From Pontibacter sp. SGAir0037 (GTDB lineage Bacteria; Bacteroidota; Bacteroidia; Cytophagales; Hymenobacteraceae): a DNA stretch of 64,000 nt. This document shows, piece by piece, positions 16,418 through 25,430 of the stretch. The stretch lies in assembly GCF_005491705.1 (NCBI RefSeq), contig NZ_CP028092.1, forward strand, positions 3,100,001-3,164,000. Direction: 5' to 3'. A program made the position numbers and the translations under genes. Position 1 is the stretch's first letter, and each line of letters starts with the position of its first letter. Under the pieces are notes generated by a model, which saw only the letters and a list, made by a program, of their open reading frames with translations, was not told where the DNA came from and searched no databases.

Positions 16418-16447
16418 CAAAGATAGCAAACATTATTGATCTCCCAA
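16418..16447 (-). promoter_or_regulatory. Promoter of the sulfite reductase leader transcript
   Basis: The minus strand carries TTG (16447-16445), a 19-base spacer and TATCTTTG (16425-16418): a complete match to the Bacteroidota promoter consensus TTG-N19-TAnnTTTG. Transcription would begin near 16411, about 24 bases before the riboswitch. Confidence 0.7.
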
Positions 16448-16545
16448 CCTATCGTTTAAAATTTAACAACAGACTTGGCTGATTAACATGATACTTGCAA
16501 AACCAGTTCTTATTTAAGTCAACTACTCCCCTCTCAATTCAACCT

Positions 16546-16574
16546 ACGACTAAACAAGCATATTTAACGACTAA
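16546..16574 (+). promoter_or_regulatory. Direct-repeat operator candidate upstream of the TonB receptor
   Basis: ACGACTAA occurs at 16546-16553 and again at 16567-16574, with a 21-base period (two helical turns). Two same-direction half-sites one or two turns apart are typical of LytTR-type response regulators. The TonB-dependent receptor starts about 165 bases downstream. Confidence 0.4.
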
Positions 16575-16737
16575 CGGCTAATAGAGTTCCATTGCCTGTT
16601 TATATAGAAATGAGGAGTATTGGTATATTCTGTTTTTTAGCTTCGGAAATGCCATCTAGTTTTGTTTAGGATTGCTGCCAGAGCTCACATCGAACAGCTC
16701 ATTTTGAAACATGAAAACAGCACCTGAACAAAACACT

Positions 16738-19293
16738 ATGAAGAAAAATATACTGCTTCTGATCTTAGGTTTAAGCACAACTGCCGTGTTTGCTCAAGCA
16801 CCGGCCACACCACAGAACCGGCCTCAGCCACAAACGGCTGCAACAGCCGTCGCACCAAAAGGGAATGCAAAAATATCAGGCGTAGTTTTAGATGCCGAAA
16901 CCAATAAGCCGGTTGAGTATGCCACCATTGCACTAATTAGCGTGGCTACAGGCAAACCCGTAGACGGTACTATGGCCGATGAGAAAGGCCGCTTTACCAT
17001 TACCAAGGTGGCAGCAGGCAGCTATAAAGTACAAGCTACTTTCCTGAGCTATAAGCCTACTGTAATTGAGGGTGTTTCTGTTGCCTCAGATAACGACAAT
17101 GTAAACCTGGGCACTATTTCACTCGCCTCTGATGCAAAGAAACTATCGGAGGTGGTTGTTTCCGGTGAAAAGCCACTGGTGGAAGAGCAGATCGACAAGA
17201 CGGTTTACAATGCTGAGAAAGATATCACTAATGCCGGTGGCACTGCTGCCGATGTACTGCAAAAGGTACCTTCTTTATCGGTAGATACCGATGGCAATGT
17301 GCAGCTTCGCGGAAGCTCTAATGTGCGTGTGCTCATCAACAACAAGCCCTCTGCTATTATGGCAGGCAGTATCGCCGATGCGCTAAAACAGATACCGGCC
17401 GATCAGATCAAATCTGTTGAAGTGATTACCAGCCCATCTGCCAAATACGATGCCGAAGGCACAGCCGGTATTATCAACATCATTACCAAGCGCGAAGGTG
17501 GTTTGCAAGGTGTAACGGGCTCTGTGGCTCTGACAGGCGGTACGCGCTCCAGCAACGGCAATGCCAGCTTAAACATAAAGCGGGGTAAACTTGGCATAAA
17601 TGGTACTTTTGGCGGTAACATGTTCTATAACAGGGGCAGCCTGACCAACAGCATCGTGTCTGACAGCTCCAATAACTATCAGGCTGGTGCCTCGCACATT
17701 AACGGGGCTTTTATGAACGGCCAGCTTGGCTTTGAGTATGACATTAACCCACAGAACAGCATTTCTGGTGGTATCCGGTCTAACGGCGGCAGTTTTCGTA
17801 TGGAAAATCAGCAGGATGTAAGAAACCTGCTGATAGAGAAAGACGGAACTCTCAAAGAAAGCAACTTCAAAAACGAGATCAGGAACAAAACACAACGTTT
17901 AGGCACAGACTATAACCTGGACTACACACACTACTTTAAGAAGCCGCAACAGGAATTAGCTATACTCTCTCTGTACTCCGTGTCTCCGGCCGATAACCAG
18001 GTAAGCCAGGATTATGGTGCTCTTGGAGAAGCTCCTTTTCAGACTGTGCGCAACACAAACGAAAGCACCAACAAGGAACTTACGTTCCAGGTAGATTATA
18101 CACATCCCTTTGTGAATAAAACTATACTGGAGGTGGGTGCCAAATCTATTTTCAGAGATGCAGAAAGTGATGCCCGTAACCGAAGCGTTAGTACAAGTCC
18201 TGCCGAGACAATAGCCTTGCATACTATATTTAATTATCAGCAGAATGTATATGCCAGCTACCTTACCTATGGCTTTACACTTAAGAAAAAGCTGAATGTA
18301 AAGCTGGGAGGCCGCTATGAGTTTACAGATATCAGCAGCGAAATGCAAACCGAAGGCACAAAGCAAAATGCATTGGGAAACTATGCCAGAGACTATGACA
18401 ATATTATCCCAAGCGTGGCACTTTCTTATACGCTCAAAGGAGCTCATACTTTTAAAGCAAACTTCACACAACGCATTCAACGCCCGTCGCTGTTTTACCT
18501 GAACCCTTACCTGCAGGAACAAACTTCTAACACCAGGGTACAGGGTAATCCGAATCTGGATGCAGAGCTTACCAACTTATATGAGTTAGGCTACAGCACC
18601 TATTTTAAAACTACTTCTATCAGCACCTCGCTATACATGCGCCAGACAGATAATGCAATAGAAACCATAGCAAACATTGATCGCGTGCAGGATGCGAATG
18701 GGAACCTGAAAGATGTAACTACCTTATCTTTTGATAACATTGCGAAGAATAAGACCTACGGTGCCAGCATATTCGGCTCAACCAAGCCTACCAATGACTG
18801 GACCCTCAGCGGCAGCTCCAACATTTTTTACATGGATCTGAAGAGCAGCATCGGCAGCAATAGCGGCTGGATGTATAACATCAATGCGAACTCTTCCTAT
18901 AACTTCGGCAAAGGAATCAGTGCACAGTTCAACGGCGGCTTTAACTCCCGCAGAGTGCAGTTGCTAGGTGAATTCGCATCTTTCTCGTACCATAGCCTGG
19001 CCTTCAAGAAAGAGCTGTTCGATAAAAAAGGCGGTATCGCCATCGGTCTAGATAACCCGTTCAGAGAAGCACTGCGCATGAAAACCAATGTGCGAGTAGC
19101 TGAGGCAAGAAACGCTGAAGGCGAAATTATAACACGAGGGTATGTGCAGAACATCGAAAATGTAAATTACAACCGTGGCTTCAGGGTTACCTTTAACTAT
19201 GCCTTTGGCAAACTGGACCAGCAGCGCCCACCAAAGCGCAAGAAGAGCATCCGTAACGACGATGCCAAGCAAGGTGACAGCGGCGTTAATTAA
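16738..19293 (+). CDS. TonB-dependent receptor, outer-membrane beta-barrel family protein
   Basis: Outer-membrane TonB-dependent transporter of about 851 residues. The signal peptide MKKNILLLILGLSTTAVFAQ starts at the Met at 16738; a Met nine codons upstream (16711) is in frame but would bury the signal, so the shorter start is chosen. After a proline-rich linker comes a carboxypeptidase-regulatory-like (CarboxypepD_reg) domain (about 45-130), a plug domain (VLQKVPSLSVDTDGNVQLRG, VEVITSPSAKYDAEGTAGIINIITK) and an OMP_b-brl_3-type barrel. The C-terminus is basic (PPKRKKSIRNDD). No SusD partner is adjacent. Substrate unknown; the neighbouring sulfur genes do not prove a link. Confidence 0.9.
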   Translation: MKKNILLLILGLSTTAVFAQAPATPQNRPQPQTAATAVAPKGNAKISGVVLDAETNKPVEYATIALISVATGKPVDGTMADEKGRFTITKVAAGSYKVQATFLSYKPTVIEGVSVASDNDNVNLGTISLASDAKKLSEVVVSGEKPLVEEQIDKTVYNAEKDITNAGGTAADVLQKVPSLSVDTDGNVQLRGSSNVRVLINNKPSAIMAGSIADALKQIPADQIKSVEVITSPSAKYDAEGTAGIINIITKREGGLQGVTGSVALTGGTRSSNGNASLNIKRGKLGINGTFGGNMFYNRGSLTNSIVSDSSNNYQAGASHINGAFMNGQLGFEYDINPQNSISGGIRSNGGSFRMENQQDVRNLLIEKDGTLKESNFKNEIRNKTQRLGTDYNLDYTHYFKKPQQELAILSLYSVSPADNQVSQDYGALGEAPFQTVRNTNESTNKELTFQVDYTHPFVNKTILEVGAKSIFRDAESDARNRSVSTSPAETIALHTIFNYQQNVYASYLTYGFTLKKKLNVKLGGRYEFTDISSEMQTEGTKQNALGNYARDYDNIIPSVALSYTLKGAHTFKANFTQRIQRPSLFYLNPYLQEQTSNTRVQGNPNLDAELTNLYELGYSTYFKTTSISTSLYMRQTDNAIETIANIDRVQDANGNLKDVTTLSFDNIAKNKTYGASIFGSTKPTNDWTLSGSSNIFYMDLKSSIGSNSGWMYNINANSSYNFGKGISAQFNGGFNSRRVQLLGEFASFSYHSLAFKKELFDKKGGIAIGLDNPFREALRMKTNVRVAEARNAEGEIITRGYVQNIENVNYNRGFRVTFNYAFGKLDQQRPPKRKKSIRNDDAKQGDSGVN

Positions 19294-19619
19294 GCCGCTG
19301 CCCTATAAAGCAACAGTTCTTCAAACATGTTTGAAAACAGACACCTGGTGTACGATTCTGAACATACCATTGCCGCTGATGTGCATAAATCAGGCTTTAA
19401 GGCAATATAGAAGAACTGGAATGCTTTTTGCAAGTGGTTTACTAAAACGTAGTAGCTCTGGCAGTGGCAGGTTTGCAGCATAAATAAGAGCCGGAGCAAC
19501 AATTTTTTTAAAAGAATAAAGTTAGATTAGTTATAGTTTGAGAGCCTTTCCTGTGGAGAGGCTTTCTTTTTCTGTACAGGCGGCTTCGAAAGATCAAACA
19601 CAATTCTTTACAGCACGTT
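19294..19619. other. Intergenic region with palindrome and terminator (326 bp)
   Basis: A CAGCGGC/GCCGCTG hairpin overlaps the end of the receptor gene (19278-19300). A perfect 16-bp palindrome TTCAAACATGTTTGAA lies at 19320-19335 and could be an operator. A hairpin with T tract is at 19543-19572. No further gene was recognised. Confidence 0.5.
19543..19572 (+). terminator. Intrinsic terminator
   Basis: AGCCTTTCC (19543-19551) pairs with GGAGAGGCT (19555-19563) with one G-T pair and a 3-base loop, followed by TTTCTTTTT. It probably ends the receptor transcript. Confidence 0.65.
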
Positions 19620-20090
19620 ATGCAGTTAAAATTAAAAGCAACAGACATACTATTAAATACCAGGCAGGAACGAACCTTTATGATCTTATACAGCGATGGG
19701 CATATAGAAATGGACTATGATGTATCCCATGACATTCTAACAGCCCGTTGGCTGGATTACAAAGGGGCATCCAAGCAAGAGTTGCAATACTCTATTGAGA
19801 GGCTGATTTCCACCATTAAATCTTACGATATCCGGAATCTCTTAATTGATGCTCACGAAGATGTTACAGGCATAACAGATGAGGAGTATCTTGAAGTTAA
19901 CCAGGAGTTCGGAAAGAGCCTGACGGAAACGCGGCTTCAGAAAATAGCGAGGCTGGGCAGCCCGAACGAAAAACGGGAAGACTTGGTAGAAGAACTGGCA
20001 GAAGACATCCTGGAAAAGACGGAGGTGAAAATCATATTCCAGAACTTTTATGATCGCCCCAGCGCCATCAGCTGGCTGCAGAAAGGGTAA
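19620..20090 (+). CDS. Hypothetical protein, possibly STAS/SpoIIAA-like
   Basis: Protein of 156 residues without signal peptide or membrane segment. The middle part (VSHDILTARWLDYKGASKQELQ then IKSYDIRNLLIDAHEDV) has the strand-helix-strand rhythm of the SpoIIAA/STAS-like proteins common in Bacteroidota, where a short-lived trace value is compared across a helix; this is a weak resemblance from pattern only. The true start could also be the Met at 19680 (MILYSDG). Composition agrees with neighbours, and a hairpin follows the stop. Confidence 0.65.
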   Translation: MQLKLKATDILLNTRQERTFMILYSDGHIEMDYDVSHDILTARWLDYKGASKQELQYSIERLISTIKSYDIRNLLIDAHEDVTGITDEEYLEVNQEFGKSLTETRLQKIARLGSPNEKREDLVEELAEDILEKTEVKIIFQNFYDRPSAISWLQKG

Positions 20091-20092
20091 GT

Positions 20093-20125
20093 GGCCTCAC
20101 CTATAGCTGCGCTATAGATGAGGCC
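20093..20125. terminator. Hairpin terminator between convergent genes
   Basis: GGCCTCA-C-CTATAGC (20093-20107) pairs with GCTATAG-A-TGAGGCC (20111-20125) with a single mismatch and a 3-base loop. It follows the stop of the unknown gene and lies before the convergent cytochrome gene. T tracts are short, so it may act as a transcript end or barrier. Confidence 0.55.
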
Positions 20126-20188
20126 TGAGAAGGCTGCTCTGTTTCAGTAGCAGCATAAGTTGTTTTCGACTGTAAAGCTTCTTTCCAG

Positions 20189-21067
20189 CTATTTAATAGA
20201 CTGGCAGTACAGGTATAAAGAAGCAAGTTCTTTCTCGTCGTATTGTGCGGTCATTTTCCAGGGCATGTTATCGCTGCTCATTTGCTTCCCTTCTGGTGTT
20301 TTGCCAGTTCTTAATGTTTGGATGAACTGTGCTTTCGTCCATTTGCCCACCTTGCCGGAGCTGGTAATATCCGGTACTGGAGGCAAGCCCGGTGCTAATG
20401 GGTCGCCGCCTTTTAAGTCTGGCCGATGGCAGCCACTGCAGGAAACCGCCAGGTACATCCCCATGGCAACGCCCTCAACGGTATCAGCCTTAGCCACCAT
20501 AGGCAGTTGGTGATCGATCTTCTCCACAGACAATAACGGCATTTTATCCAGGTATGTCATTACTTTTACAACAGGCCCCAGTTCTGAAGCTGGCAAGATA
20601 TTATCAACAGGCTCCAGGTGCTGGCAATAAGCAATAAGAGCGGCCATGTCTTCCTCGGAGAGCAATGTGGTTTCGTGCGAAGGCATAAACAGCAACGGAC
20701 GCCCTCCAGGGTCTATTCCATGCCGTAGCGCCATTACCCAGTCAGAAGTATTGTATTGCTGCGGCAGTCCGCCTTTTCCTTTTGTCAGGTTACTCGACAC
20801 CAGTCGCCCCAAAGCAGCATCTTCCATCATTACTTTTCCGGCCATGTTTTCGCCGTGGCAATCGGTACAGCCTTTGATCACAGCCAGGTGTTCTCCCCGC
20901 TTGAGCAGCGCCTGATCATCCGGTATGGCAATGTCTTCTGAGGCGAACGTATATTTCTTTTCTGCCCTGTTGCTTATATTAGCAGATACCATCAGGTAAA
21001 ACAGAACTAACAGTACCAGCAAGGAGGCTAATACGCCACCTGTCCATTTCAAAATTTTCTTTATCAT
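20189..21067 (-). CDS. Diheme cytochrome c, membrane anchored
   Basis: Protein of 292 residues with an uncleaved N-terminal membrane helix (about 8-28) and two cytochrome c domains exposed to the periplasm. Heme attachment motifs are CTDCH at 67-71 and CSGCH at 210-214. A Met ligand is likely in the LLFMPSHETT segment of the first domain and around SSDNMPWKMT in the second. This layout resembles the cytochrome subunit of membrane alcohol/aldehyde dehydrogenases, but no dehydrogenase gene is adjacent. Likely role: electron transfer to a terminal oxidase. Confidence 0.9.
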   Translation of the reverse strand: MIKKILKWTGGVLASLLVLLVLFYLMVSANISNRAEKKYTFASEDIAIPDDQALLKRGEHLAVIKGCTDCHGENMAGKVMMEDAALGRLVSSNLTKGKGGLPQQYNTSDWVMALRHGIDPGGRPLLFMPSHETTLLSEEDMAALIAYCQHLEPVDNILPASELGPVVKVMTYLDKMPLLSVEKIDHQLPMVAKADTVEGVAMGMYLAVSCSGCHRPDLKGGDPLAPGLPPVPDITSSGKVGKWTKAQFIQTLRTGKTPEGKQMSSDNMPWKMTAQYDEKELASLYLYCQSIK

Positions 21068-21438
21068 AGTTTTAAAATTTAATTTCTGTGCATTCAGGTT
21101 TCGTCCTACTTAGGACAAGCAGCCGCGTTCTTTGTTAGTAAAAGAAGTAAGGCTCATTTCAGTAATTAGCAGATGAATAATTGTTACAGCAGCCTAAACA
21201 GAGCTGCAGCAGTTACTATATACATTCCGCTCATGCTGAATACATTGCAAATTTGAGGATTTAACTACCGGGGTGCCTACGAGAAAAGGATTAGCTCCTA
21301 CGCAGAATGGATTATGTGAAAGGCAGGGACCGGAGCCACGGAAATATTTATGCTACACAGATATACTATATATCCTACTTTACATTATTTTTGTACAGCC
21401 TTTATCCCCCCTGCACATTAAATTAAAAGCATACTGTT
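21068..21438. other. Intergenic region between cytochrome and AraC genes (371 bp)
   Basis: Divergent promoter region. A perfect plus-strand -7 element TATTTTTG is at 21386-21393, 46 bases before the AraC start; no good TTG is seen 19 bases upstream of it. No gene or RNA was recognised. Confidence 0.4.
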
Positions 21439-22434
21439 ATGGCTGCTACCGCTTTACATACTAAAGATATTTTCGACTTTGAGGTAATTCCTCCGATTAA
21501 AGGAAAGCTGGCTTTTTCAGGTAATGCTATACCCCAAAGCGGTATCCAGGTACACCATCCCAAGGCTGGAGAAATTGCTATCAATACCTGCTCTCTCCCT
21601 TTCCTCCACATCATGAACTTAAACTGGCATACTGCTTCCGGCGATATTTTACTACACGACTCAACGCCCGGAGACTGTATCAATATTAATTTTATGATGG
21701 GAGGCCACATGCATTCCAACTTTAAGGGATTGAAGCATGACCTGGACATGAAGGCGCTGCGCCACAACCTTATCTATTTGCCAGAAGGCGGTGGCGTTAA
21801 CCTGGTAAAGGGTTATGAAACTATTTCGATGCTGCACCTCACGTTTGATAAAGAATTCCTGGCTTCAGCCATCGGGTACGATGATCAGTGGAGCGAGCGT
21901 ATCCAGAAGGAGATACTGCAGCAGCGGCCTTTCTCCGGTATCAACGGCACCAGCACAGTTACACCGCTTATGGCGCAGTTGGTGGATAGCATCAGGCAAT
22001 GCCCGGCCTCAGGCCCTATGCGCAACCTCCTGCTACAATCGAGAGCTCTGGAGTTGCTGGCCCTGCAGATAGAGCAGTTTAAAACGCCGGTGCGCGGCAA
22101 AGAAACCATTCGTCCTGACGAAGCCGAAAAGCTCTACCAGCTAAAGGCTTACCTGGATACAAACTTCCTGGCAGACCTCAACCTTACACAGCTGAGCCGC
22201 CAGTGCCTGCTCAACGAGTTTAAGCTGAAAAAAGGATTTAAGGCGGTGTTCGGAACTACGGTTTTTGGCTATATCCGAAAGCTGCGCATGGAATATGCCG
22301 CTAAGCTGCTAAAAGATTGTGTTTTAACAGTAGATGAAGTAGCCGACGCACTTGGTTATGAGCACTCCCAGCATTTTTCCATTGCCTTTAAAAACTATAT
22401 GGGAGTTAGTCCTTCGGTGTACCGCCATAAGTAG
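21439..22434 (+). CDS. AraC-family transcriptional regulator
   Basis: Regulator of 331 residues. The C-terminal hundred residues form the double helix-turn-helix of the AraC/XylS family: first helix pair LTQLSRQCLLNEFKLKKGFKAVFG, then VDEVADALGYEHSQHFSIAFKNYMGVSPSVYR, which contains the conserved second-HTH signature. The N-terminal part (1-220) is a beta-rich sensing domain without recognisable ligand residues; similar regulators of pyochelin/siderophore-receptor type (PchR) share this layout. Target genes are unknown; the divergent cytochrome gene is the nearest candidate. Confidence 0.92.
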   Translation: MAATALHTKDIFDFEVIPPIKGKLAFSGNAIPQSGIQVHHPKAGEIAINTCSLPFLHIMNLNWHTASGDILLHDSTPGDCININFMMGGHMHSNFKGLKHDLDMKALRHNLIYLPEGGGVNLVKGYETISMLHLTFDKEFLASAIGYDDQWSERIQKEILQQRPFSGINGTSTVTPLMAQLVDSIRQCPASGPMRNLLLQSRALELLALQIEQFKTPVRGKETIRPDEAEKLYQLKAYLDTNFLADLNLTQLSRQCLLNEFKLKKGFKAVFGTTVFGYIRKLRMEYAAKLLKDCVLTVDEVADALGYEHSQHFSIAFKNYMGVSPSVYRHK

Positions 22435-22527
22435 CTGCTGTCACTCTCCTGCGAAACCCTCCCCCAAACCTTAAACAACCGGCCGGGTTAGCAGACCAGC
22501 AAAAGCGCTTCGTGAAGCAAGCCTTTA

Positions 22528-25185
22528 CTATTGAAGCACAAGCCTTTTACAGGCTGTTTTGCCATTGTTGATTACCCGCACAAAATAGAAGCCCCTGCCC
22601 AGGTGTGTGACAGGTATAGAGGAGGTAGCGCGGCCTGTGAATTCTCCCCTCAGCACTTCCTGCCCTAGACTATTTACTATATAATAACTGCTGCGCCCTT
22701 GCATAGAACCTTGCCATTCCAGCGCTAAAGTGTTACTCGCCGGATTTGGAAAGACTGTAAGATCGGCCTTCTCTGTATTTTTTCCGGCAGCTAATGGACC
22801 GTCGGTTTTAACGGCAGGCAGTTCTGTTACAAGTGTACTGAACACCGTATTGGTGTGGATTGGCGGGTTATAGTCAAAATAAATATCGGCTGTATTTTCG
22901 ATACGGGTGCTATCCGGTAACCCGGCTTTGGGTTTAATAGCATACAGCACATACCCGTGGCTGCCAGGCTCGTTGCTAGTACTGTCGGGCAGCAAGATAT
23001 TATCAAAGTAAAAGTGTAGTGTGTTGTTACGAACGGAGGTATACATCGGATGACTACTGCCCAGTATTCGCAGGCTACGCAGATCGAGGTTCTCCTCTAT
23101 ACTATTAGCTACCATAATGTTGATAGCTTCGGCATTGCCTGTGTTCTGAAAGCGTATGAGGTACTCCAGAGGCTGATCTTTTTTTGTCAGGTGTTTTTCG
23201 GTAACACCGACCGGATTTACCTGTATATCATTCGGGTCGTAGGAACACAACAGGATTTGCTGGAGCATACTGGTATCTGCCGCTACAGTAGTACTGCCTG
23301 CACTCTGGAATTTAGTAAGCACAACAGATGTCAGCGTATCGCCCATGCTCTCAAATGTTGGCATGCGAAAATGGAGCTGTATCAGGCCGTGCTGCTGCAG
23401 CTCCAGACCGGAAAGGTTCCATTGCAGGGTATCTCCTGAAACAACATCCGGGGCAGGATTAGCAGAGATAAGTGAAAACTGTTTCTCCGGAACGAGCTGT
23501 ATTTTTCCGCTTGCTTGTCTGGTGCCTTTGTTTAGATAAGAAAGCTCATAGGTTGTTAAAAACCCGCAGCGTGGTGGGGCCAGCGAAACAAGTTTTGCCT
23601 CTACTGCCGTTATCTCCTGCTCCGGAACAAGGCCAAACGTAAAAGTCTGGTTCTCATGCAAAGGCAATACTAATTCCACTGTTTCCTGGCCGGTTGCCAT
23701 CTTCCACCCCTGCTGGGGCTTCAGCGAGAGCGTATAGCTACCGTTGTCAAGGTTAAGCTTTGTTAAGTTATGGCTTGTATAGATCTGCCGCCCGTCTTCG
23801 CCCAGCTCAAAGTGCTGATATGGCAGAAAAGGCTCACTGGCCTCCTGCTGTCCATTCCGGTTATAGTCGGCAAAGGTACTTAAGTAGATAGAGCCGGCAT
23901 TTCCGGAGAGCTTGTATAGCTCCAGATTGATAGCATGGCTATTCTGAACATCAGCTACCGCTGCAGCAAAATAAAGGGTGTTATCCACTATTTGAAACTG
24001 AGGATCGGGAAAAGATAAAAACCCTGCCTCTCCTGCTTTGATATCTTCTACTAACGCTGCACTTCTACCGTCATATTGCCATAGTTCTGTTCCATATCGG
24101 CTAGTCGTAGCCCAGAAATAAAGCTTTCCGTCAAACTCGATAACTTTACTTCTTACTACCTGTGTTTGAATAAGCTTGGTGCCAGCCTCAGTACCATCCG
24201 TCTCATACAAATCGTAGCCAACCTTGTTGCTCTGGTTTGCCAGTAAAAGTACTTTATCCTGAAACTCCCCTACAAACAGGCCATAGTTAGCTTTTAAGAA
24301 AGAAACACTTTTACCGCCCTCTGCCTTTGTAAAATAACCTGCTACCCCATCAAAGCTGTAAGCAGCACCGTCCTTTATCTGCCATCCCTCTTCATACGTA
24401 CTTATGTTCTGGTAGGTACCTGTATGCTGTATTCCTCCGGAAGCAACCAGGTAACAGCTGGCAGCCGTAGTATATGCTTCACCAGCTATATACTTACTGA
24501 CAACATAGTACACGTGCTCCCCGTCTTTCAGGAAAAAAGACTGGTCGTAAGAACTGAGGTTAGAACTTGTTGCTTCGTTTTCTACACGACCAATCAACCG
24601 GGTACCAGCGGCCGTACCATCTGTCTGGTAAATATCGGCAACGGTATCACGGTAAAGCGCAAAATACACTTTATCTTCTGCAGCTGCATAAATTGCTTTT
24701 ACATCATAAGGCGATACGTAGTCGTACTGCATCAAAGCCTTTGTACCTGCCACTGTGCCGTCGGTTGCATATAGTCCGGAAGGGCCGTCGGTACTCGCAT
24801 TCACCACAAAGGTAAATTTTGATCCGTTTACAAAGTTTACGCCCACTACTTTATCCAGCAGCTTTCTGGTGGTAGCATGATCAGAGGCCGTTAAATGCCC
24901 GAAGCCGTCTTGCCTGGTCGAATTGTATAGAATAGCGCTTCCGGCGCTGCCAAAACGCTGCATACGGTAAACAACAGCCGTATTATCTGTAGCAAAAGCT
25001 TTGCCCGTCGAAATCTGATAGCCCTCAAAATAGCTTTGCCGTGGCACAAATACATTATCAGCAGCAAATTGATAGTCAGACAAACTATCTATGGCCATAA
25101 AGCGCTTCAGCAAAACAGCCTTTTGCGCAAAACTGCAGGAACATAGAATAAAAAGAGCAACAACAAGGGCGAAGAAGCTTTTCAT
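22528..25185 (-). CDS. T9SS-exported protein with ELWxxDGTxAGT repeats
   Basis: Secreted protein of 885 residues. A signal peptide (MKSFFALVVALFILCSCSFAQ) is followed by a beta-propeller-like region with repeated units such as YATDGTVAGTKAL, YQTDGTAAGTRLI and YETDGTEAGTKLI. Next comes a DUF11/DUF7619-like domain (PNDIQVNPVGVTEKHL, then QPLEYLIRFQNTGNAEA). The last 75 residues are a type A T9SS sorting domain: VFPNPASNTLALEWQG, GRGFYFVRVINNG and the terminal KRLVLQ. It is exported by the type IX system and anchored or released at the cell surface. Adhesion or matrix roles are typical, but function is unproven. Confidence 0.9.
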   Translation of the reverse strand: MKSFFALVVALFILCSCSFAQKAVLLKRFMAIDSLSDYQFAADNVFVPRQSYFEGYQISTGKAFATDNTAVVYRMQRFGSAGSAILYNSTRQDGFGHLTASDHATTRKLLDKVVGVNFVNGSKFTFVVNASTDGPSGLYATDGTVAGTKALMQYDYVSPYDVKAIYAAAEDKVYFALYRDTVADIYQTDGTAAGTRLIGRVENEATSSNLSSYDQSFFLKDGEHVYYVVSKYIAGEAYTTAASCYLVASGGIQHTGTYQNISTYEEGWQIKDGAAYSFDGVAGYFTKAEGGKSVSFLKANYGLFVGEFQDKVLLLANQSNKVGYDLYETDGTEAGTKLIQTQVVRSKVIEFDGKLYFWATTSRYGTELWQYDGRSAALVEDIKAGEAGFLSFPDPQFQIVDNTLYFAAAVADVQNSHAINLELYKLSGNAGSIYLSTFADYNRNGQQEASEPFLPYQHFELGEDGRQIYTSHNLTKLNLDNGSYTLSLKPQQGWKMATGQETVELVLPLHENQTFTFGLVPEQEITAVEAKLVSLAPPRCGFLTTYELSYLNKGTRQASGKIQLVPEKQFSLISANPAPDVVSGDTLQWNLSGLELQQHGLIQLHFRMPTFESMGDTLTSVVLTKFQSAGSTTVAADTSMLQQILLCSYDPNDIQVNPVGVTEKHLTKKDQPLEYLIRFQNTGNAEAINIMVANSIEENLDLRSLRILGSSHPMYTSVRNNTLHFYFDNILLPDSTSNEPGSHGYVLYAIKPKAGLPDSTRIENTADIYFDYNPPIHTNTVFSTLVTELPAVKTDGPLAAGKNTEKADLTVFPNPASNTLALEWQGSMQGRSSYYIVNSLGQEVLRGEFTGRATSSIPVTHLGRGFYFVRVINNGKTACKRLVLQ

Positions 25186-25405
25186 AAGGGTAGTGTGGCC
25201 GTAAGTGGCCCTGAAGCATAAAGTTATTTAACTAGTTATGCACAAACAACAGTAAACAAAAATTTAATATAAAAATCGCTATATTTATTTTATCAGTTGT
25301 TGATCAGCCGTAGAAAAAGAAAGTAAAGCGCTTACTTTTTCATACACTACATACCACCAAAAAATCGTTATTCCCAATTCTTTCCAAATTCAGGTAGTTG
25401 CTTTG

Positions 25406-25430
25406 CTGTATAAACTAAATTTTTATACAG
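25406..25430 (+). promoter_or_regulatory. Stem-loop abutting the start codon of the PepSY-like gene
   Basis: CTGTATAAA (25406-25414) pairs perfectly with TTTATACAG (25422-25430) around a 7-base loop; the next base is the A of the ATG. Such a stem would occlude the ribosome landing site, or it may be a dimeric operator. Confidence 0.35.

Noticed and set aside
17956..18522. 188-codon minus-strand frame inside the TonB receptor gene
   Set aside because: No family pattern, and it lies wholly within a well-conserved receptor on the other strand.
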